Notes: generated by a model not told the origin, from the sequence alone. 64,000 nt of DNA from Methylorubrum sp. B1-46 (GCF_021117295.1 NZ_CP088247.1:4913001-4977000); one strand, 5' to 3'; shown: positions 9,344 through 18,175, counted from the first letter of the stretch. Numbers and translations: made by a program.

Positions 9344-10249
9344 ATGGATCGGTTGCAGGGAATGCGTGTGTTCGTGCGGGTGGCCGAGAGCGGCGGCTTC
9401 GCCGGAGCGGCCCGGGCGCTCGGCATGAGTCCGGCCGCCGTTACCCGTGCGGTCGCGGCGCTCGAGATCGCTATCGGCGCGCGGCTGTTCATCCGCACCA
9501 CGCGCTCGGTGAAGCTGACCGACGCGGGCGGCCGCTATCTCGAGGATTGCCGCCGAATCCTGTCCGAGATCGCGGAAGCCGAGGCGGCCGCCGCCGGTTC
9601 GACCGCGACGCCGACCGGTATGCTGACGCTGACGGCGCCGGTGCAGTTCGGCCGCCTCTACGTGCTGCCGGTGTTGACCGACTATCTCGCGCGCCATCCG
9701 GCCGTGTCGATCCGCGCGCTCTTCCTCGACCGAATCAGCAACATGATCGAGGAGGGCATCGATGTCGGCGTGCGGATCGGGCACCTCGCCGATTCCGGGC
9801 TGAGCGCGATCCGCGTCGGCAGCGTGCGTCGGGTCATCTGCGCCGCGCCGAGTTATCTCGAACGGCACGGCATACCCGAGACGCCCCGCGACCTGCGCGA
9901 ACACGCGGTGATCGGCGCGTGGAGCCCCGGTGCCCTACCGGAATGGCGGTTCGGACCCGAGCGGCGCATCGTGGTCGCGGTCCATCCCCGGCTCACCTGC
10001 AACACCGTGGATGCGGCGCTCGCCGCGGCCCTCGACGGGGGAGGAATCGTGCGGCTGCTGTCCTATCAGGTCGCGCCGGCGGTGGCGGAGGGACGCCTGC
10101 GCATCCTGCTCAGCGACGATGAAGAGGCGCCGGTCCCGATCCACGTGGTCAGCCCCGAGGGGCGGCGGGCCCCGGCCAAGACCCGCGCCTTCGTCGATCT
10201 TGCCGTGGCCCGATTGCGCGCCGATCCGAGGGTGAACCCGGCGGGGTGA
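9344..10249 (+). CDS. LysR-family transcriptional regulator
   Basis: A 301-residue LysR-type regulator. The winged helix-turn-helix is at residues 1-60 (MDRLQGMRVFVRVAESGGFA, then AARALGMSPAAVTRAVAALE), followed by the linker helix and a periplasmic-binding-like effector domain (about 90-295). A GGAGG lies 9 bases before the ATG at 9344. The open frame extends far upstream, but that would run through the divergent GST gene. The likely target is the GST/FMN-protein operon; the effector is unknown. Confidence 0.88.
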   Translation: MDRLQGMRVFVRVAESGGFAGAARALGMSPAAVTRAVAALEIAIGARLFIRTTRSVKLTDAGGRYLEDCRRILSEIAEAEAAAAGSTATPTGMLTLTAPVQFGRLYVLPVLTDYLARHPAVSIRALFLDRISNMIEEGIDVGVRIGHLADSGLSAIRVGSVRRVICAAPSYLERHGIPETPRDLREHAVIGAWSPGALPEWRFGPERRIVVAVHPRLTCNTVDAALAAALDGGGIVRLLSYQVAPAVAEGRLRILLSDDEEAPVPIHVVSPEGRRAPAKTRAFVDLAVARLRADPRVNPAG

Positions 10250-10393
10250 GGCCGCTCAGACTCCGACGCCGTCATGGCGACGCGGAGCCGAAGCCATCCA
10301 AGGGCTCTTCCCTTTCAGGATTCGTCGCGCCGCTGGATCGCTTCGCCGTCGCGCGCGATGATGGCGAGGGCAAGGAGTCCCCGCCCACTCCGC

Positions 10394-11998
10394 TCAGTAC
10401 ACGTCGGCCTGATAACGCCCGGCCTTCTTCAGGGCGGCGAGATAGGCCACCGCCTCGTCGGGGTTCTTGCCGCCGTGCTGCGCGGCGACGTCGATGATCG
10501 CGCGCTCCACGTCCTTGGCCATGCGCTTGGCATCGCCGCAGACGTAGAAATGGGCGCCGCCCTCCAGCCACTTCCACAGCTCGGCGCCGTTCTCGCGCAT
10601 CCGGTCCTGCACGTAGGTCTTCTCGGTGCCATCGCGCGACCAGGCCAGTGAGAGGCGGGTCAGCACCTTCTCGTCCTTCAGGCCGTTCAGCTCGTCCTTG
10701 TAGAAGAAGTCGGTCGCCTGCCGCTGGTGGCCGTAGAACAGCCAGTTGCGGCCGGGCGCCTTCGTTGCCGCGCGCTCGCGCAGGAAGGAGCGGAACGGCG
10801 CGACACCGGTGCCGGGGCCGCACATGATCACGTCTTTGGAGGCATCCTGCGGCAGGGCGAAGCCGTGCGCCTTCTGCAGGTAGATGCGGACCTTGGTCTG
10901 CTCGGGCAGACGCTCGCCGAGATGCGTCGAGGCGACGCCCAGGCGCAGCCGCGAGCGATGGTTGTAGCGCACCGCATCGACGGTCAGCGAGACGCGGCCG
11001 GCATCCATCTTCGGCGAGGACGAGATCGAGTAGAGCCGCGGCTGCAACTCGTCGAGCGCCTCCAGGAAGACCTCGGCATCGGGCCGCGCACCGGGGAACT
11101 TGTGGAGCGCGCCGAGCACGTCGAGATAGGCGGCATCGCCGTCCGGATCCTCGCCGGCCGCCAGCGCCTGCGCCTTCTTGCGCGCCTCGCCCGAGGTCAG
11201 CAGCGACAGGAGCTGGTAGAGGTTGTCCGGCGCCGAACCCAATGAGTAGTCGGTGAGCAACCGGTCGCGCAGGGTCTTGCCGCCGATCTTCCGCTCGGGC
11301 CGCGTACCGAGTTCGGCGATCACCGCATCGACCAGGGCCGGAGCGTTGGCCGGGAACAGGCCGAGAGAGTCGCCGGCTTCATACTGGATCGGCGTATCCC
11401 TCAGGTCGATCTCGATGTGCCAAGTCTCCTTCTCGCCGCCCGGCGCGTTGAGGCGCGTGCGGGAGAGGAAGGTCGCCTCGACCGGGTTTTCGCGGCAATA
11501 GCCCAGCGGCCCGAGTTCCGGCTCCTTCTTCGGTGTGTCGCCTTCCGCTTTCTTCGGGGCCGCCGGGCCGCCCGAGGCGCCGAACTCCTCCTCCAGCTTC
11601 TTCAGCATCCGCAGCGTTTCCTTGCCGCCGGGCTGGCAGAGGTTCAGCCGCTCCTCGCTCTTCAAAAAGATCGCGTTGGCGTAGTCGGCGCAGTTGTAGC
11701 CGCACTGGCCGCAATCCTGCTGGGCCATGGCGGCCATCAGTTTCTGCGGCTCCGAGCGATCCTTGGCGATCGCCATGCGATCGTCGATCGGCATCGACGG
11801 GTCGTGCCAGGGCGCGTCGTCGTTGTCGGCGAGCTTGGGGCCCGTCGAGGACGCCTCGCCCGGCGCCAGAGCGGTGGCGCCCTCGACCGCCGGGCCGAGC
11901 AGCGCGGCGAAGTAGCCGGACAGCCAGGAGCGCTGGTCGGCGTTGAAGGGGGCGCTCTCGGGGATGAGAACGAGGGGGGGCGCGACGTGCTGGGTCAT
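10394..11998 (-). CDS. CysJ-like NADPH flavoprotein reductase with N-terminal Fe-S domain
   Basis: A 534-residue reductase. The C-terminal two thirds is the FAD/NAD(P)H diflavin-reductase core of sulfite reductase alpha subunits: RLYSISSSPKM (FAD), CGPGTGVAPFRSFL and FYGHQRQATDF (nucleotide), ending in AGRYQADVY. There is no flavodoxin domain. Instead the N-terminal part holds CGQCGYNCADYANAI followed by LNLCQPGG, a four-Cys Fe-S motif like that of RnfB/FeS (PF04060) domains. It is the last gene of the nitrate operon and its ATG overlaps the nirA stop (ATGA). Electron supply to NirA or to an unlinked nitrate reductase is inferred. Confidence 0.82.
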   Translation of the reverse strand: MTQHVAPPLVLIPESAPFNADQRSWLSGYFAALLGPAVEGATALAPGEASSTGPKLADNDDAPWHDPSMPIDDRMAIAKDRSEPQKLMAAMAQQDCGQCGYNCADYANAIFLKSEERLNLCQPGGKETLRMLKKLEEEFGASGGPAAPKKAEGDTPKKEPELGPLGYCRENPVEATFLSRTRLNAPGGEKETWHIEIDLRDTPIQYEAGDSLGLFPANAPALVDAVIAELGTRPERKIGGKTLRDRLLTDYSLGSAPDNLYQLLSLLTSGEARKKAQALAAGEDPDGDAAYLDVLGALHKFPGARPDAEVFLEALDELQPRLYSISSSPKMDAGRVSLTVDAVRYNHRSRLRLGVASTHLGERLPEQTKVRIYLQKAHGFALPQDASKDVIMCGPGTGVAPFRSFLRERAATKAPGRNWLFYGHQRQATDFFYKDELNGLKDEKVLTRLSLAWSRDGTEKTYVQDRMRENGAELWKWLEGGAHFYVCGDAKRMAKDVERAIIDVAAQHGGKNPDEAVAYLAALKKAGRYQADVY

Positions 11999-13788
11999 GC
12001 GGCGGCCTTGAGGGCGGGTTGTTCTTCGGCAGCATCGCGCAGGGCTTCTGGGCCGGTGCGCGCGGTGAAGGCCTGGAAGCTCTCCTCCGGGCCCTGGCGG
12101 CGGGCGAGATAGGTGGTGAGCAGGGCCTCGACGCGCGAGGGCGCGTCCTCGGCCTTCACGGCCTTCCAGATCTCGGTGCCGATCTTCGGGTTCTCGGCAA
12201 AGCCGCCGCCGACGACGATGTCGTAGCCCTCGACGGTGTCGCCCTCCTCCGAGACGACGACCTTGGCGCCGATCAGGCCGATATCGCCGATATAGTGCTG
12301 GGCGCAGCTATGGTGGCAGCCGGTGAGGTGGACGTTCACCGGCACGTCGAGCGCCGGCACGGTCTTCTCGACGTGATCGGCGATGATCATCGCGTGGCCC
12401 TTGGTGTCGGAGGCCGCGAACTTGCAGCCGCGGGAACCGGTGCAGGCGATGAGCCCGGAGCGGATGCCGGCGGCCTTGACCGTCAGGCCGAGCGCTTCGA
12501 CGCGGGCCTCGACCTCGGCGACCTTGGCGTCCGGCACACCCGAGAAGATGAAGTTCTGCCAGACCGTCATGCGAATCTGGCCGTCGCCGCACTCGGCCGC
12601 GACCTTGGCCAGCCCCCGCATCTGGTCGGTGGTCATCTTGCCCACGGGCAGCACCACGCCGACCCAGTTCAGGCCGGGCTGGACCTGCTTGTGCACGCCC
12701 ACATGGCTGAAGCGGTCGGTCGGACGGCGGGGCGCGACATAGGCGGGATCGACCCGGTCGAGCTTGCGCCCGAGTTTTTCTTCGACGGCGGCGATGTACT
12801 TGTCGAAGCCCCAGGCATCGAGGACGTACTTCATCCGGGCCTTGTTGCGGTTAGTCCGGTCGCCGTTCTCGATGAAGACGCGGATGATCGCGTCGGCCAC
12901 GCGGTTGCAGTCCTCGGGCTTGAGGATGATCCCGGTGTCGCGGGCCAGATCCTTGTGGCCGGAGATGCCGCCGAGCACGAGGCGCATCCAGACGCCCGGC
13001 GCGACGGCGGCGCCCTCCAGCACTTGGATCGCTTGGAAGCCGATGTCGTTGGTCTCCTCCAGGGCCGGCATCACGCCGCCGCCGTCGAACGAGACGTTGA
13101 ACTTGCGCGGCAGGCCGTAGAGCGAGCGGTCGTTCAGGATCCAGTTGTGCCAGGCCTTGGTGAGGGGCCGCGTGTCCAAGAGTTCCTGCGCGTCGATGCC
13201 GGCGGCGGGCGAGCCGGTGACGTTGCGGATGTTGTCGGCGCCCGCGCCCTGCGCGGTCAGGCCGAGATCGGTCAGCCCGTCGAGGAAGGGCTGCGCGTGC
13301 TCCGGGTTGATCTCGCGCACCTGCAGGCCCGCGCGGGTGGTGACGTGGCTATAGGCGCCGCCATGAGCGTCCGCGAGGTCGGCGATGCCGGCCAACTGCC
13401 AGTGGTTCAGGATACCGTTGGGCACCCGGATCCGGCACATATAGGAGACTTGGTTCGGCGCGACCCAGAACATGCCGTGGTAGCGCCAGCGGAAATTGTC
13501 CTCGGGCTTCGGAGCCTTGCCGGTGGCGGCCTCCGCCTTCAGGCGATTATGGCCGTCGAAGGGGTTCTCGGCGCGCTTCCACTTCTCCTGGTCGCACAGC
13601 TTGCCGCCCGCCTTCACGGTGCGCTCCTGCGCCTTGATGTGGATCGCATCCGGGCCCGTGGGCTCCGCGGGCGGGGCGGAAGCGGCCGCTTGCCCGATCG
13701 CGAGGCCGCCGGTCATCCGGGCGGCGGCGATGCCCGAGGCGAAGCCTTCGAGATACCGCGTCTGCTCGGCGTTGAATTCGTCTGCCAT
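11995..13788 (-). CDS. nirA: Ferredoxin-type nitrite reductase (nitrite/sulfite reductase family)
   Basis: A 597-residue sirohaem/[4Fe-4S] reductase, expected to reduce nitrite to ammonium with six electrons. The cofactor cysteines are visible as ACTGSRGCKF (C-x5-C) and TGCHHSCAQHY (C-x3-C). The two ferredoxin-like repeats of the family surround them. Sulfite reduction is the alternative, but its position between nitrate transport genes and a reductase favours nitrite. GAGG precedes the ATG at 13788; the longer open frame would overlap the upstream gene. Confidence 0.88.
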   Translation of the reverse strand: MADEFNAEQTRYLEGFASGIAAARMTGGLAIGQAAASAPPAEPTGPDAIHIKAQERTVKAGGKLCDQEKWKRAENPFDGHNRLKAEAATGKAPKPEDNFRWRYHGMFWVAPNQVSYMCRIRVPNGILNHWQLAGIADLADAHGGAYSHVTTRAGLQVREINPEHAQPFLDGLTDLGLTAQGAGADNIRNVTGSPAAGIDAQELLDTRPLTKAWHNWILNDRSLYGLPRKFNVSFDGGGVMPALEETNDIGFQAIQVLEGAAVAPGVWMRLVLGGISGHKDLARDTGIILKPEDCNRVADAIIRVFIENGDRTNRNKARMKYVLDAWGFDKYIAAVEEKLGRKLDRVDPAYVAPRRPTDRFSHVGVHKQVQPGLNWVGVVLPVGKMTTDQMRGLAKVAAECGDGQIRMTVWQNFIFSGVPDAKVAEVEARVEALGLTVKAAGIRSGLIACTGSRGCKFAASDTKGHAMIIADHVEKTVPALDVPVNVHLTGCHHSCAQHYIGDIGLIGAKVVVSEEGDTVEGYDIVVGGGFAENPKIGTEIWKAVKAEDAPSRVEALLTTYLARRQGPEESFQAFTARTGPEALRDAAEEQPALKAAA

Positions 13789-13799
13789 CGCTGCCTCAC

Positions 13800-15020
13800 T
13801 CACGCTGCGAGGGTTTTCGGGGCCGGGCCGAACATCAGGTCGTCCCGGTCGTCGGGGGAAAGCGGCGCGCCGGAGCGGATCAGCTCCTTGCAGCGCGCCT
13901 GCTCCGCGATATCGCCGACGAAGACCGCTCCTGCGAGGCGGTCGTCGACGATGATCAGCTTGCGGTAGAGCCCGGCGGCGGCGTCGTGCATCACGACGGC
14001 CTCGGCGCCCTCGGGCGTATCGACCAGCCCGGCGGAGAAGACCGGCAGGCCCGAGACTTTGAGGCTGGTGGCCAGCGACGTGCCGGGATAGGCCGCCGCC
14101 TCGCCGAGAAGAACGCGCGACAGCACCTCGGCCTGCTCGTAGGCGGGCTCGACCAGGCCGTAGACGACACCCCGGTGCTCGGCGCATTCGCCGAGCGCGT
14201 GGATCGCCGGGTCGGAGGTGGTCATCCGGTCGTCCACCGTGATGCCGCGCCCGCAGGTCAGCCCGCAGCCCTGCGCCAGCGCCGTCGAGGCGCGGATGCC
14301 CACCGACATCACCACGAGATCGGCCGGAATCACCGTGCCGTCCTTCAGCACCAACCGCTCGACCCGTCCGTCGCCCTCGATCGCCGCCGTGTCGGCGCAC
14401 AGCATCACCCGGACCCCGCGGGCTTCCATCGCCGCGCGCACGAGACGGGCGGCGGTGTGGTCGAGCTGACGCTCCATCACCCGGTCCATGACGTGGACCA
14501 GCGTGGTGTCGACGCCAAGCCGGGCGAGCCCGACCGCGGCCTCCAGGCCCAGAAGCCCGCCGCCGATCACGACCGCTTTGGCGTGCTCCACCGCCGCCTT
14601 GCGGATCGCCGCCACGTCGGCGAAATCGCGAAACGTCAGGACGCCCGGCAGGTCGATGCCCGGCAGCGGCAGACGGATCGGCAGCGAGCCCACCGCCAGC
14701 ACCAGCTTGTCGTAGGGCAGGACATGCGTCTGCCCGACCATCGCGATGCGGTTGACCCGGTCGATCTCGGTCACCGGCGCGCCGGTGACGAGGCGGATGC
14801 CGTGTGCCTCGTACCAGGAGAGCGGGCGGAAGCCGCAGGCCGCCTCGTCCACCTCACCGCCGAGCAGCGAGGAGAGCAGCACCCGGTTGTAGGCCGCCAC
14901 CGGCTCGGCGCCGACCACGGTCACGTCGTAGCGATCCGGCGCCCGCTCCGTCAGCCGCTCGAGGAAGCGGAGCGAGGCCATGCCGTTGCCGGCGACGACG
15001 AGTCTGTCCTTAACGCTCAT
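13800..15020 (-). CDS. NirB N-terminal-like FAD/NAD(P)-dependent oxidoreductase
   Basis: A 406-residue stand-alone pyridine-nucleotide-disulfide-type flavoprotein, resembling the N-terminal half of NirB and the NasB-type electron donors. Seen are the FAD motif VVAGNGMASLRFLE, AYNRVLLSSLL, the NAD motif VVIGGGLLGLEAAVGLA and the second FAD contact ALGECAEHRG. There is no BFD [2Fe-2S] or sirohaem domain. It could pass electrons from NAD(P)H to nitrate reductase or NirA. A GTG at 15041 is possible, but the ATG at 15020 with an upstream GGGGGA is preferred. It lies 11 bases before nirA. Confidence 0.82.
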   Translation of the reverse strand: MSVKDRLVVAGNGMASLRFLERLTERAPDRYDVTVVGAEPVAAYNRVLLSSLLGGEVDEAACGFRPLSWYEAHGIRLVTGAPVTEIDRVNRIAMVGQTHVLPYDKLVLAVGSLPIRLPLPGIDLPGVLTFRDFADVAAIRKAAVEHAKAVVIGGGLLGLEAAVGLARLGVDTTLVHVMDRVMERQLDHTAARLVRAAMEARGVRVMLCADTAAIEGDGRVERLVLKDGTVIPADLVVMSVGIRASTALAQGCGLTCGRGITVDDRMTTSDPAIHALGECAEHRGVVYGLVEPAYEQAEVLSRVLLGEAAAYPGTSLATSLKVSGLPVFSAGLVDTPEGAEAVVMHDAAAGLYRKLIIVDDRLAGAVFVGDIAEQARCKELIRSGAPLSPDDRDDLMFGPAPKTLAA

Positions 15021-15045
15021 GAACCCGTGATCCCCCTTCACGAAT

Positions 15046-15840
15046 TCAGGCCGCGAGCGCCGGCTTGGCGTGGCGGGCGTAGAGGAATTCCAGCACCGCG
15101 GCGCGGGCGTGGACGTAGGTCGCGTCCTCCACGAGATCGAGCCGGCGGCGGGGCCGGGCCAGCGGCACGGGCAGGATCTCGCCGATGGTGGCCGAGGGCC
15201 CGTTCGTCATCATCACGATGCGGTCGGAGAGCAGCACCGCCTCGTCCACGTCGTGGGTGATCATGATGACGGTGTTTCTGAGCCGCGTCTGGATCTCCAT
15301 GAGCTGGTCCTGAAGGTGGGCGCGGGTCAGCGCGTCGAGCGCCCCGAACGGCTCGTCCATCAGCAGGACGGTCGGCTCCATGGCCAGCGCGCGGGCGATG
15401 CCGACGCGCTGCTTCATGCCGCCCGAGATCTCCGCCGGGCGTTTGTCGGCGGCGTGCATCATGTTCACCAGCGCGAGGTTGTGCTCGATCCACTGGGCGC
15501 GTTCGGTGCGGGTCTTCTTGCCCTTGAGCACCTTGTCGACGGCCAGCGCCACGTTCTCGCGCACCGTCAGCCAGGGCAGGAGCGAGTGGTTCTGGAACAC
15601 CACGGCGCGGTCGGGGCCGGGGGCGTTCACTTCCTTGCCGTCGAGCAGCACGCCGCCGGTGGAGGCCTTGAGCAGGCCGGCGACGATGTTGAGCACCGTC
15701 GACTTGCCGCAGCCCGAATGCCCGATGATCGAGACGAACTCGCCCTTGGCGATGTCGAGGTTCACGTCGCGCAGGACCTCAGAGGTGTTAGCCCCGCGGC
15801 GGAAGGTGATGCCGACCTGTGAGAGAGTGAGGTGGGCCAT
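15046..15840 (-). CDS. nrtD: Nitrate/nitrite ABC transporter ATP-binding protein
   Basis: A 264-residue ATPase of the nitrate/sulfonate/taurine importer group. Walker A is GHSGCGKSTVLNIVAG, the Q-loop is FQNHSLLPWLTVREN, the signature is ISGGMKQRVGIARALA and Walker B is VLLMDEPFGALDALTR, with the switch His in ITHDVDEA. It energises uptake through the NrtB pore using substrate from NrtA. GGGAG lies ahead of the ATG. Unlike cyanobacterial NrtC it has no fused binding-protein domain. Confidence 0.9.
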   Translation of the reverse strand: MAHLTLSQVGITFRRGANTSEVLRDVNLDIAKGEFVSIIGHSGCGKSTVLNIVAGLLKASTGGVLLDGKEVNAPGPDRAVVFQNHSLLPWLTVRENVALAVDKVLKGKKTRTERAQWIEHNLALVNMMHAADKRPAEISGGMKQRVGIARALAMEPTVLLMDEPFGALDALTRAHLQDQLMEIQTRLRNTVIMITHDVDEAVLLSDRIVMMTNGPSATIGEILPVPLARPRRRLDLVEDATYVHARAAVLEFLYARHAKPALAA

Positions 15841-15853
15841 GTTTGTTGCTCCC

Positions 15854-16711
15854 TCAGCTTGCGGAGGTGCCGCGGGTCACCAGCACGCCGACGCCGGCGA
15901 CCAGCCGGTCGAGGACGAAGCCGATGAGGCCGACATAGACGAGGGCGACGATGATCTCGGAGATGTGGGAGGAGTTCCACGCATCCCAGATGAAGAAGCC
16001 GATGCCGACGCCGCCGATCAGCATCTCGGCCGCGACAATAGCGAGCCAGGACAGGCCGACACCGATGCGAAGACCGGTGAAGATGTAGGGTGCCGCCGAG
16101 GGCAGCATGATCTTGTAGAAGAACTCGATCGGGTTCAGCCGGATGACGGCGGCGACGTTGCGGTAGTCCTGCGGAATGTTGCGGATGCCGACCGCCGTGT
16201 TGATGATGATCGGCCAGATCGAGGTGATGAAGATCACGAAGATCGCCGAGGGCTGGCCGTCGCGGAAGGCGGCGAGCGAGAGCGGGAGCCACGCCAGCGG
16301 CGGGATCGTGCGCAGCACCTGGAAGATCGGGTCGAGCCCGCGCATCGCCCATTCGGACTGGCCGACGAGCGTGCCGAGCAGGACGCCGGCCACGACTGCC
16401 AGCGAGAAGCCCAGCGCCACGCGCTTCAGGCTCGCGGCGATATGCCAGAACAGGCCCTTGTCGGTGCCGCCGTTGTCGTAGAATGGATCGACGATGATGT
16501 CCCAGGCCTCCGCCACCACCCGCGAGGGCGGCGGCAGGCCGGCGGTGGGGGAGGAGCACAGCACCTCCCATAGGAGCAGGAAGCCCGCCAGGACGACGAG
16601 CGGCGGCAGGACGCGGGCGGCGACGCCACGCAAGCCGGCCAGGGTGACGAAGGGCGCGCGGGCCTTGGCGGCGCGTTCGCGGGTGGCCGCGAGGGTTGCT
16701 CCGGTAGCCAT
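15854..16711 (-). CDS. nrtB: Nitrate ABC transporter permease
   Basis: A 285-residue inner-membrane permease of the BPD_transp_1 type with about six helices. The ATPase-coupling EAA loop lies around AAVIRLNPIEFFYKIMLPSA (about residue 190). The ATG at 16711 shares its A with the nrtA stop (TGATG), which fixes the start; a GTG immediately upstream would add one residue. It forms the pore for nitrate/nitrite imported by the NrtA/NrtD system. Confidence 0.9.
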   Translation of the reverse strand: MATGATLAATRERAAKARAPFVTLAGLRGVAARVLPPLVVLAGFLLLWEVLCSSPTAGLPPPSRVVAEAWDIIVDPFYDNGGTDKGLFWHIAASLKRVALGFSLAVVAGVLLGTLVGQSEWAMRGLDPIFQVLRTIPPLAWLPLSLAAFRDGQPSAIFVIFITSIWPIIINTAVGIRNIPQDYRNVAAVIRLNPIEFFYKIMLPSAAPYIFTGLRIGVGLSWLAIVAAEMLIGGVGIGFFIWDAWNSSHISEIIVALVYVGLIGFVLDRLVAGVGVLVTRGTSAS

Positions 16712-18003
16712 CACGCGACCTTCTTGATGCCGAGGCTGGCGAGGTAGGCGGCGGGGTTATCGGGATCGAAGACCTTGCCGTCGAACAGCGTCTCGACGCC
16801 GCGCGAGGTGGAGGTCGGGATCGCGGAGACGCCGAGGGCCTTGGCAGCCTCGCGCCAGAGATCCTCGCGGTTGACCTTGCCGATCAGCGCCTTGGTGTCG
16901 GTCTGCGCGTCGAACTTGCCCCAGCGGATGTCCTCGGTGAGGAACCAGAGGTCGTGCGACTGGTACGGGTAGGAGGCGTTGTCGGCCCAGAATTTCATGG
17001 TGAAGGGGCTGTTCTCGACGACGCGGCCGGTGCCGTAATCGAACTTGCCCTTCATCCGGTCGACGACGTCAGCCACCGGCACGTTGATCCACTGCCGCTT
17101 GGCCACGATCGCCGCCATCTCGTCGCGGTTCTCGGGCTTCTCACACCATTGCTGGGCCTCCATCACCGCCATCAGCAGGGCTTTCGCCGCGTTGGGGTAC
17201 TTGTCGACCCAGGCCGCACGCATGGCGAAGGCCTTCTCCGGGTGGTCCTTCCAGAGTTCGCCGGTGGTGATGGCGGTATAGCCGATGCCCTGATGGATGA
17301 GCTGCTCGTTCCACGGCTCGCAGACGCAGAAGCAGTCCATCGTGCCGACCTTCATGTTCGCCACCATCTGAGGCGGGGGCACGACGATGGTCTCGATGTC
17401 CTTGTCGGGGTCGATGCCGCCGGCGGCGAGCCAGTAGCGGATCCAGAGATCGTGGGTGCCGCCGGGGAAGGTCATGGCCGCCTTCACCGCCTTGCCCGAC
17501 GCCTTCTTGGCCTCCAGCACCGCTTTGAACGGCTTGGTGTCCAGCCCGATCTTGTGGTCGATATGCTCCTTGGCGATCGAGATGCACTGACCGTTCAGGT
17601 TGAGCCGGGCCATGATGTACATCGGCACGGGCACGTTGTTCTGCGTCACCCGGCCCGCCGAAATCAGGTAGGGCATCGGGCTGAGGATGTGGGCGCCGTC
17701 GATACCGTTGCCCTCGGAGCCGAGCACGAGGTTGTCGCGGGTCGTGCCCCAGCTCGCCTGCTTCAGCACCTCTGTCTCGGGCAGTCCGTATTTGGCGAAG
17801 ATGCCCTTCTCCTTGGCCACGAAGAGCGGCGCCGCGTCGGTGAGCGCGATGAAGCCGAGCTTGGCGCCCTTCACCTCGGGCCCCGCGCCCTGCGCGAAGG
17901 CACCGACCGGCAGGGCGGCGCGGGCGGCACCCGCCAGGGCGAGGGCGGCCGCCGCTCCCTTGAGGACGCCGCGACGGGTCGTGTTGCCGTGATCGATGCT
18001 CAT
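16711..18003 (-). CDS. nrtA: Nitrate-binding periplasmic protein, Tat-exported
   Basis: A 430-residue substrate-binding protein of the NrtA/CmpA family. The N-terminus NTTRRGVLKGAAAALALAG is a twin-arginine signal, cleaved near AFAQ. The body carries family features such as GFIALTDAAPLFVAKEKGIF, DGAHILSPMPYLIS and DCFCVCEPWNEQLIHQGIGY, where nitrate ligands lie in known structures. GGAGCGAAGAG precedes the ATG at 18003. The 160-base leader ahead of it holds a sigma-54-like promoter, an ANTAR element and a terminator, so expression of this gene and everything downstream should depend on nitrogen limitation and on nitrate/nitrite. Confidence 0.92.
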   Translation of the reverse strand: MSIDHGNTTRRGVLKGAAAALALAGAARAALPVGAFAQGAGPEVKGAKLGFIALTDAAPLFVAKEKGIFAKYGLPETEVLKQASWGTTRDNLVLGSEGNGIDGAHILSPMPYLISAGRVTQNNVPVPMYIMARLNLNGQCISIAKEHIDHKIGLDTKPFKAVLEAKKASGKAVKAAMTFPGGTHDLWIRYWLAAGGIDPDKDIETIVVPPPQMVANMKVGTMDCFCVCEPWNEQLIHQGIGYTAITTGELWKDHPEKAFAMRAAWVDKYPNAAKALLMAVMEAQQWCEKPENRDEMAAIVAKRQWINVPVADVVDRMKGKFDYGTGRVVENSPFTMKFWADNASYPYQSHDLWFLTEDIRWGKFDAQTDTKALIGKVNREDLWREAAKALGVSAIPTSTSRGVETLFDGKVFDPDNPAAYLASLGIKKVA

Positions 18004-18036
18004 CCGCTCTTCGCTCCGGTGCGCTGTCTGCACATG

Positions 18037-18109
18037 AAAAAAGCCGCTGTCCGGGGATCGCCTGCGCGATCGACATTCGTCGCGTGCGGGCATTCCGGAT
18101 CAGCGGCTT
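18037..18109 (-). terminator. Intrinsic terminator in the nrtA leader (attenuator)
   Basis: On the minus strand AAGCCGCTG-A-TCCGG (18109-18095) pairs with CCGGACAGCGGCTT (18054-18041) with one bulged A, followed directly by a run of U (18042-18037). The enclosed 40 bases form two smaller hairpins. It lies 33 bases before the nrtA start. Its 5' arm overlaps the 3' half of the second ANTAR hairpin, so the two structures cannot coexist. Confidence 0.85.
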
Positions 18110-18145
18110 TGCTGACGTTTGAGGCCCGTCACCGTTGGCGAGCCC
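18100..18145 (-). promoter_or_regulatory. Two-hairpin ANTAR (NasT) antitermination element
   Basis: On the minus strand the first hairpin is GGGCUCGCC, loop AACGGU, GACGGGCCU (18145-18122, one C-A mismatch and wobbles). After a six-base linker comes UCAGC, loop AAAGCC, GCUGA (18115-18100). Both have six-base loops with A at position 1 and G at position 4, the rule known for ANTAR-protein RNA targets. The second hairpin takes bases that the terminator needs. NasT, encoded just upstream, is the obvious ligand. Confidence 0.85.
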
Positions 18146-18158
18146 GTGCGAACGGCTT

Positions 18159-18175
18159 TGCAGGAGCCGTGCCAA
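18159..18175 (-). promoter_or_regulatory. Sigma-54 (-24/-12) promoter of the nrtA operon
   Basis: The minus strand reads TTGGCACGGCTCCTGCA. The GG and GC doublets have exactly ten bases between them, as in the consensus TGGCACG-N4-TTGC. The predicted start is about 12 bases downstream, near 18148, only a few bases before the first ANTAR hairpin. The RNA would therefore begin almost exactly with the regulatory element. NtrC control is inferred; no clear NtrC site was assigned. Confidence 0.75.
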
